This document shows, in pieces, positions 5,107-9,618 of a DNA stretch of 9,618 nt. The notes under the pieces were generated by a model, which saw nothing but the letters and a program-made list of their open reading frames with translations, was not told the origin of the DNA and made no database searches. Source of the stretch: Bacillota bacterium (GTDB lineage Bacteria; Bacillota; Clostridia; Oscillospirales; Ruminococcaceae); assembly GCA_023395695.1 (NCBI GenBank), contig JAEWYJ010000255.1:1-9618 (forward strand). Reading direction: 5' to 3'. Positions within the stretch are counted from its first letter, which is position 1. Each line of letters starts with the position of its first letter. The translations under genes were made by a program, and so were the position numbers.

Positions 5107-6810
5107 ATGAAAGGCTTTCAAGTCAAGCTGCGCAGGCAAATCGCACGATTCAGCCTGCTGTTTTCGTTGAGCTGCTTTCTGCTGTTTATGGCGATGCTGC
5201 TGCTTTATTCGGTCTATTTTAACTCCTATCGCGCCAAAAATTATAACCGGATTCTCGCGGAGGAATTCCGGCAGGTTTATGAGCAGTACGACCGCTATGC
5301 GTCGGAGAGCGGAACCGGTTATGACAACTTTCTCCGCTGTCTGAGCGGCGATTTAAGCGGCACTGCGCTGTCCTTCGTGTACCGCAGCTTTGCCAGAGAC
5401 TGCATTGTACCGTCGAATCTGGTGCTGACCGACTCTGGCGGGCAGGTGGTCTCGACAACCTACCCAAATTTGAGCTATTCCCAGCGGACCTTTAACGCAC
5501 AGGTGGTCCAAAATATGCTGGCGCAGGGGCAGCGCCCCTACCAGACCGTTTATTTTTTTGACGGCGAACCGCGTTATGTCCTGTGCCGCCCTGTTTACGA
5601 CGGCGCCAACCAGCTAAAGGGCGTTGCCAGCCTTTATATTGACACCAACGTCCTGACCCAAAATATGCGCACGCTGCAATACAGCGGTATTATTGTACAT
5701 GGCAACAGCGCGGTTGTCGTGGCGCCCGACCGCGAGCTGCTGCAAAGCCTGAACCATTTCTATGGCATTGAAAACGGTAAATTCCGCTTTAACGGTCAGG
5801 ATTATTGGATGTATGCTTCTCAACTGCCGGGATACAATGTGACGGTCTACGCCTACGTAGGTATCATTCCAATATGGGGCTATTACCTTCTGTGCACGGT
5901 GTTTTCGGTTATTGTTTATTTTCTTGTCACGCTGCTGGCCATGCAGACGGCCAATAACATTGCCCAGCACAGCGCGGCCTCGGTAGAGCGGCTGCGCAGC
6001 GAAATAGACTCGGTGGCTCAAAAGGGCGACGGCACCATCCTGATGAAAACCGACGACGAGTTTGAAGATATCGCCGATCACATCAACATGATGCTCGACG
6101 GCATCCGCGAACTGACAAGCCACAATTTTGAGCTGCTAAAGCTTAATAACGCGATGGAAATGCGCACGCTGGAGGCTAAATTCAATCCGCACTTTCTGTA
6201 CAATACGCTTGAAAGCATTCGCTTTGCCATTCAGCTGAAAGTGCCCGGCGCCGACAATACGCTTTTGAACCTGACCAAGCTGTTGCGCTACAGCGTCGGC
6301 AACTGCAACAGCGAGGTTTCGTTGTCGGAGGATTTGTCCCATATTTTAAGCTACCTCGATATCATCAAGTTCCGTTTTGGCGAGCGCTTCACCTACCATA
6401 TTGACATTGACCCGTCCTGCATGAGCCACCGCGTTCCAAAGCTTCTGCTCCAGCCCGTAATTGAAAACAGCGTCAAATACGGCTTTCAGAGCAGAAAGTC
6501 GATTGCCATTGCGGTCAGGGGCGTCATGGAGCCAAACGACGTGCTGGCCCTTACGGTGACCGATGACGGCGGGGGCATCTTGCTCGAACGCCTCACGCAG
6601 CTGCGCGGTCTGCTGCACACCCCGGCCCATCTGCGGGAAGGTGCGGCCTACAGCGAGCTGCAGAGCACGGCCCGCCGGCTCTACCTGCAATATGGCGGCA
6701 GCAGCCGTATTGAGATCAACAGCACCCATGGCGAAGGAACCGAGGTTACATTATATGTGGAGGGGAGGCGCAACAGCGATGAGCTACCGGGTTTTAGTGG
6801 CCGAGGATGA
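5107..6810 (+). CDS. Sensor histidine kinase, YesM/LytS type
   Basis: A membrane sensor of 567 residues that would autophosphorylate and pass the phosphate to the regulator encoded next. The basic N-terminus leads into transmembrane helix 1 (about 14-38). An extracellular domain of about 210 residues (39-251) follows, probably Cache-like, with PYQTVYFFDGEPRY and a GVASLYIDT strand. Transmembrane helix 2 is at about 252-279 and a HAMP-like linker at about 280-335. The His_kinase domain has FNPHFLYNTLES with phospho-acceptor His362. The ATPase domain has the N box PVIENSVKYGF (Asn454), the G1 box TDDGGGI (485-491) and a late GEGT motif. Start: ATG at 5107 rather than TTG at 5080, because AAAGGGTGGGG lies between them. 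The last 32 bp overlap the regulator gene, so the two are translationally linked. Its ligand cannot be read from sequence; the transporter downstream suggests the imported solute or its binding protein. Confidence 0.95.
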   Translation: MKGFQVKLRRQIARFSLLFSLSCFLLFMAMLLLYSVYFNSYRAKNYNRILAEEFRQVYEQYDRYASESGTGYDNFLRCLSGDLSGTALSFVYRSFARDCIVPSNLVLTDSGGQVVSTTYPNLSYSQRTFNAQVVQNMLAQGQRPYQTVYFFDGEPRYVLCRPVYDGANQLKGVASLYIDTNVLTQNMRTLQYSGIIVHGNSAVVVAPDRELLQSLNHFYGIENGKFRFNGQDYWMYASQLPGYNVTVYAYVGIIPIWGYYLLCTVFSVIVYFLVTLLAMQTANNIAQHSAASVERLRSEIDSVAQKGDGTILMKTDDEFEDIADHINMMLDGIRELTSHNFELLKLNNAMEMRTLEAKFNPHFLYNTLESIRFAIQLKVPGADNTLLNLTKLLRYSVGNCNSEVSLSEDLSHILSYLDIIKFRFGERFTYHIDIDPSCMSHRVPKLLLQPVIENSVKYGFQSRKSIAIAVRGVMEPNDVLALTVTDDGGGILLERLTQLRGLLHTPAHLREGAAYSELQSTARRLYLQYGGSSRIEINSTHGEGTEVTLYVEGRRNSDELPGFSGRG

Positions 6811-7594
6811 GGATATTATCCGCCGGGGCATTGTCTGCTCCATCGACTGGCGCCGTCTGGGCTGCGGCCAGATTGACGAAGCCTGCAACGGACAGGAGGC
6901 GCTTGAGCACATTCAAACCGGTGTATACGACCTTGTGCTTATGGATATTAACATGCCGCTGCTGGGCGGGCTGGAGGTTCTGGAACAGACGTGTCAGGGA
7001 TATGGCTATGTCGCAATTATCATCACCGGCTACTCCGACTTTGACTATGCCAAAAGAGCGCTTAAATACGGCGCGGTGGAATACGTGCTCAAGCCCATCG
7101 ACATTGCGGAGCTGACCCGCGCCATTGAAAAGGCCTGTGCCGAGCGCGAGCGCCGCCTGACCTACCGGAAGCTCAAGGAGGGACTTTTGGTTCCGCCCGA
7201 ACCGGTTCAGCTTTTGACACCGGTCGCCGCCCTGCCCGCCGAGGAGACGGAGGACGGCGAGGTTGTTGCGCGGATGCTCGACTACATTGAAAAGAATGTC
7301 GGCAAAAAAATTACGCTGTCCATCCTTTCGCAGGAGCTGTTTTACAGCGAGTCGTTCATGACCCGGCGCTTTAAGAGCGAAATGGGCATGAATTTTACCG
7401 ATTATCTCAACCGATACCGCATTCAATGCGCGCTCTCCATGCTGCGGCAGGGGCGTAGCAGGCTTTCGGATATCTCGGCGGCCTGCGGCTTTAGCGACTA
7501 TAAATACTTTAACAATGTTTTTAAAAAATATGTGGGCTGCTCGGCCAAGCTGTTCATGCAAAAGATGAGCGGCGAGCCGCACGACGTAAACTGA
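6779..7594 (+). CDS. Response regulator with AraC-type DNA-binding domain (YesN type)
   Basis: A 271-residue transcription factor controlled by the preceding kinase. The receiver domain (about 1-122) has the acidic pocket AEDED (8-12), phosphorylation site Asp56 in LMDINMP, Thr83 in ITGYSD and Lys105 in VLKPID. A linker (about 130-165) leads to the AraC/XylS domain (about 166-268), with two helix-turn-helix units: ITLSILSQELFYSESFMTRRF and the more conserved second one with DISAACGFSDYKYFNNVFKKY. ATG at 6779 is chosen because GGAGGGGAGG precedes it and MSYRVLVAEDE is the normal start of the family; the frame is open further upstream but this is only overlap with the kinase. Members of this type usually activate nearby sugar or solute uptake operons, so the transporter genes from 7892 are the likely target. 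There is no evidence of autoregulation in the sequence. Confidence 0.95.
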   Translation: MSYRVLVAEDEDIIRRGIVCSIDWRRLGCGQIDEACNGQEALEHIQTGVYDLVLMDINMPLLGGLEVLEQTCQGYGYVAIIITGYSDFDYAKRALKYGAVEYVLKPIDIAELTRAIEKACAERERRLTYRKLKEGLLVPPEPVQLLTPVAALPAEETEDGEVVARMLDYIEKNVGKKITLSILSQELFYSESFMTRRFKSEMGMNFTDYLNRYRIQCALSMLRQGRSRLSDISAACGFSDYKYFNNVFKKYVGCSAKLFMQKMSGEPHDVN

Positions 7595-7633
7595 GCAGAA
7601 TTTTCTCCTTTTGCGCCGGAAATTTACCTGTCT

Positions 7634-7662
7634 TTTACACAGCGGATTTGATAGCATAAAAA
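7634..7662 (+). promoter_or_regulatory. Possible promoter of the transporter operon
   Basis: TTTACA at 7634-7639 matches the -35 consensus at 5 of 6 bases. A TAAAAA (7657-7662, spacer 17) or CATAAA (7655-7660, spacer 15) could serve as a weak -10. TTTAC occurs twice, at 7623-7627 and 7634-7638, 11 bp apart, a spacing of one helical turn that would suit an AraC-type activator at a weak promoter. This is inference from motif spacing only. Confidence 0.3.
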
Positions 7663-7715
7663 AAGAAAGTAAACGTCGTCCTCTTAATTTGTGCAGGATA
7701 TTCCGTTGGTGCCCA

Positions 7716-7770
7716 CGGTCCCGTCGGGGCCGACCCGGCAGCCCCCCCTGTCTTGAGGCTTTGCCCCGGG
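7716..7770 (+). other. GC-rich structured leader ahead of ABC operon
   Basis: CGGTCCC at 7716-7722 pairs with GGGGCCG at 7726-7732 (one G-T pair, 3-base loop). Next to it, CCCGGC-AGCC at 7734-7743 pairs with GGCT at 7757-7760 and, after bulged bases, with GCC and GGG at 7763-7770. I could not match this to a riboswitch class I know. It may be a cis-acting leader RNA, or incidental structure in a GC-rich spacer. Confidence 0.4.
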
Positions 7771-7792
7771 AGACTGGTGCGCCTGTTTATGG

Positions 7793-7842
7793 AAACGCTT
7801 CGGAGCCGCATAATGGTTTTACGGAGCGTTTAATTTTTTTTT
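7793..7842 (+). terminator. Intrinsic terminator between regulator and transporter genes
   Basis: AAACGCTTCG at 7793-7802 pairs over 10 bases (one T-G pair) with CGGAGCGTTT at 7822-7831. An inner AGCC/GGTT pairing shortens the loop. Two A and nine T residues (7834-7842) follow, the classical rho-independent pattern. It sits about 200 bp after the regulator stop and 49 bp before the ATPase start, so it could end the first operon or attenuate the second. Confidence 0.75.
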
Positions 7843-7891
7843 AATCAAATCGACGTGACAATAGATTTCAATATAGCAAAGGAGGAGCGTC

Positions 7892-9013
7892 ATGAGTGTT
7901 AATATCAAAATTACCGACGCCGTCAAAAAATACGGAGATAACACCATCATCTCCGGTTTGAATCTGGAGGTAAAGCAAGGTGAGTTTTTTACACTGCTCG
8001 GGCCTTCGGGCTGTGGCAAAACAACGTTGCTGCGTATGATTGCCGGTTTTAACTCCATTGAGGGCGGAGATTTTTATTTTAACGACCGGCGTATTAACGA
8101 CCTGGATCCCGCCAAGCGCAACATCGGCATGGTGTTTCAAAACTACGCCATCTTTCCGCACATGACGGTGCGCAAAAATGTGGCTTTTGGCCTGAAAAAC
8201 CGTAAGATTTCGGCTGAAGAAACGGCCGAGCGCACCGACACTTTTATGAAGCTGATGCACATTGACGAATATGCCGACCGCATGCCCGAGCGTCTCTCGG
8301 GCGGGCAGCAGCAGCGGGTAGCGCTGGCGCGCGCACTGGTCATTGAGCCTGACGTACTGCTGATGGATGAACCGCTTTCAAACCTTGACGCCAAGCTGCG
8401 TGTGGAGATGCGCACCGTTATCAAAAAAATTCAGCACGACGTGGGTATTACCACCGTCTATGTTACCCACGACCAGGAGGAGGCCATGGCCGTTTCCGAC
8501 CGTATCGCCGTTATGAAGGATGGCATTATCCAGCATATCGGCGCGCCGCAGGCCATCTATCAACGTCCGGCCAACCTGTTTGTCGCCACGTTTATCGGCC
8601 GCACCAACATTTTAAAGGGCGAGTTGCGCATGCTCAACGGCATGCCGGTTCTGCATTTTGGCACCGGCTACGCCGTGCAGCTGCCGCATGTCCGTCCCGA
8701 ATACTGCTATGACCAAAACGTGCTCGTCTCGGTACGCCCGGAAGAGCTGCTGATTAACCGCACTGACGAGACCGGTATTGGGGCTGTCACAACCGACAGT
8801 GTGTTTTTGGGGCTGAATACCCATTATTTCGTTTCGCTGGATACCGGCGACGACGCCGAAATTATTCAGGAGTCGGATATCGCAGGCGTTATCCCTGCCG
8901 GCAAGACAATTTACCTGACCGTCAACGTCAATAAGATCAATCTCTTTACCGAGGACGGCAGCGTCAACATTCTGGAGGGTGTCTGTGACGACTGTCGGCA
9001 GCCCCGGGCTTAA
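7892..9013 (+). CDS. ABC transporter ATP-binding protein (Fbp/Afu/Pot family)
   Basis: The 373-residue cytoplasmic ATPase that powers an importer. The nucleotide-binding domain (about 4-240) is complete: Walker A GPSGCGKTT (37-45), Q-loop Gln83 in VFQNYAIFPH, signature LSGGQQQR (135-142), Walker B VLLMDE with catalytic Glu160, D-loop SNLD (163-166) and switch His193 in VTHDQEEAM. The sequence FVATFIGRTNILKG marks the turn into a C-terminal TOBE-like regulatory domain (about 240-360). The length and layout fit the PotA/FbpC/UgpC group. The permease that follows points to the Fbp/Afu branch, whose substrates include ferric iron, hexose phosphates, thiamine-like compounds and phosphonates; the substrate cannot be chosen here. 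AGGAGGAG lies 4 bases before the ATG. It is the first gene after the structured leader and terminator, and 14 bp before the permease. Confidence 0.95.
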   Translation: MSVNIKITDAVKKYGDNTIISGLNLEVKQGEFFTLLGPSGCGKTTLLRMIAGFNSIEGGDFYFNDRRINDLDPAKRNIGMVFQNYAIFPHMTVRKNVAFGLKNRKISAEETAERTDTFMKLMHIDEYADRMPERLSGGQQQRVALARALVIEPDVLLMDEPLSNLDAKLRVEMRTVIKKIQHDVGITTVYVTHDQEEAMAVSDRIAVMKDGIIQHIGAPQAIYQRPANLFVATFIGRTNILKGELRMLNGMPVLHFGTGYAVQLPHVRPEYCYDQNVLVSVRPEELLINRTDETGIGAVTTDSVFLGLNTHYFVSLDTGDDAEIIQESDIAGVIPAGKTIYLTVNVNKINLFTEDGSVNILEGVCDDCRQPRA

Positions 9014-9027
9014 AGGAGGGCGCAGCA

Positions 9028-9618
9028 ATGATAAAAACCAACAAGCGCGCCGATATCTGGACCGTTTATAGTCTTGTGATTCTGGCGCTCTTCATTTTGT
9101 TTTTGATCTACCCGATGGGTTCCATGTTCAAGCAGGCCGTCTTTAACAAGGATGGGGCCTTCACCCTGGAATATTTCCAGAAATTCTTCGGCGAGAAATA
9201 TTATTTCTCAACGCTGATCAACAGCCTTAAAAGCACCACAGTTGTTACGCTGGTCGCGCTGCTGCTCGGCATTCCGTTCGCGTATGTTTACACCTTTTAC
9301 CGCCTGAAGGGCGCCCGGCTTTTATATGTTCTGAGTATTCTGTGCTGTATGTCGGCGCCTTTTATCGGTGCTTATTCATGGATTCTGCTCATGGGGCGCT
9401 CAGGCGTCGTCACCGTTTTCTTAAAGACCTTTCTCGGCATCCGGGTCGGCAGCATCTACGGCTTTCAGGGTATTGTGCTTGTGCAGTCGCTCAAGCTGTT
9501 CCCACTCGTCTTTATCTACATGACCGGCGCTTTTCGCAATATTGACAACTCGCTTATTGAGGCGTCGGAAAATCTTGGCTGCACCGGCATCCGGCGCTTC
9601 TTTAACGTCACGCTGATG
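9028..9618 (+). CDS. ABC transporter permease, Fbp/Afu type (3' end outside window)
   Basis: An integral membrane subunit that forms the translocation path with the ATPase encoded just upstream. The frame runs from ATG at 9028 to the window edge without a stop, giving the first 197 residues. AGGAGGG lies before the ATG (9014-9020) and the ATPase stop is only 14 bp upstream, so the two are co-transcribed. Helices are seen at about 13-32 (ending IYPMG), 70-92, 98-122 and 143-167. The cytoplasmic coupling loop that docks on the ATPase begins at about 178: EASENLGCTGIRRFFNVTLM, with Glu178, Ala179 and Gly184 matching the EAA-loop pattern. In this family the permease is often double length (about 500-560 residues, two fused halves), which could be confirmed only beyond the window. 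A solute-binding protein has not appeared and is expected downstream. Confidence 0.92.
   Translation, partial: MIKTNKRADIWTVYSLVILALFILFLIYPMGSMFKQAVFNKDGAFTLEYFQKFFGEKYYFSTLINSLKSTTVVTLVALLLGIPFAYVYTFYRLKGARLLYVLSILCCMSAPFIGAYSWILLMGRSGVVTVFLKTFLGIRVGSIYGFQGIVLVQSLKLFPLVFIYMTGAFRNIDNSLIEASENLGCTGIRRFFNVTLM

Noticed and set aside
6563..6778. In-frame upstream extension of the response regulator
   Set aside because: It lies entirely inside the kinase ATPase domain; the receiver domain starts normally at 6779 behind GGAGGGGAGG.
7660..7842. Known riboswitch class (TPP, cobalamin, c-di-GMP, THF, molybdenum cofactor)
   Set aside because: None of the conserved cores I know could be found; only generic hairpins and the terminator are supported.

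Overview
The window looks like chromosomal DNA from a Gram-positive anaerobe of class Clostridia, perhaps an Oscillospiraceae/Ruminococcaceae-type organism. This is inferred from strong AGGAGG-type ribosome binding sites, moderate G+C, a YesM/YesN-type two-component pair, an EAL-CBS-GGDEF protein, an MscL with a zinc-ribbon tail and a short Cys-rich clostridial-type protein. No rRNA, tRNA, insertion sequence, phage gene or CRISPR array was seen.

Left part (1-3608), all on the minus strand: a 1-Cys-type (Prx6-like) peroxiredoxin with a C-terminal cysteine pair; a 67-residue Cys-rich protein of unknown function; about 650 bp without a convincing gene but with hairpins and a 7-1-7 palindrome; then a 581-residue cyclic-di-GMP protein (EAL, two CBS motifs, GGDEF).

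Middle (3609-5106): a divergent intergenic region leads into mscL on the plus strand, with a recognisable promoter. mscL is closed by a perfect 18-19 bp hairpin. About 360 bp without a gene then precede the next operon and hold two inverted repeats.

Right part (5107-9618), all on the plus strand: a membrane histidine kinase overlaps by 32 bp a response regulator with an AraC-type output domain. After a 297-bp gap come an ABC transporter ATPase (Fbp/Afu/Pot type with TOBE-like tail) and, 14 bp later, the start of its permease, cut off by the window end. The gap holds a possible promoter, two GC-rich hairpins and a strong intrinsic terminator only 49 bp before the ATPase start. The simplest model is that the kinase senses an extracellular ligand and the regulator activates the importer operon. 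Whether the terminator merely ends the regulator transcript or attenuates the transporter is the most interesting open question. The solute-binding protein is not in the window.

Nothing here is clearly a wholly new system. The best leads are the structured transporter leader, the zinc-ribbon MscL, the peroxiredoxin's C-terminal cysteine pair and the small Cys-rich protein.
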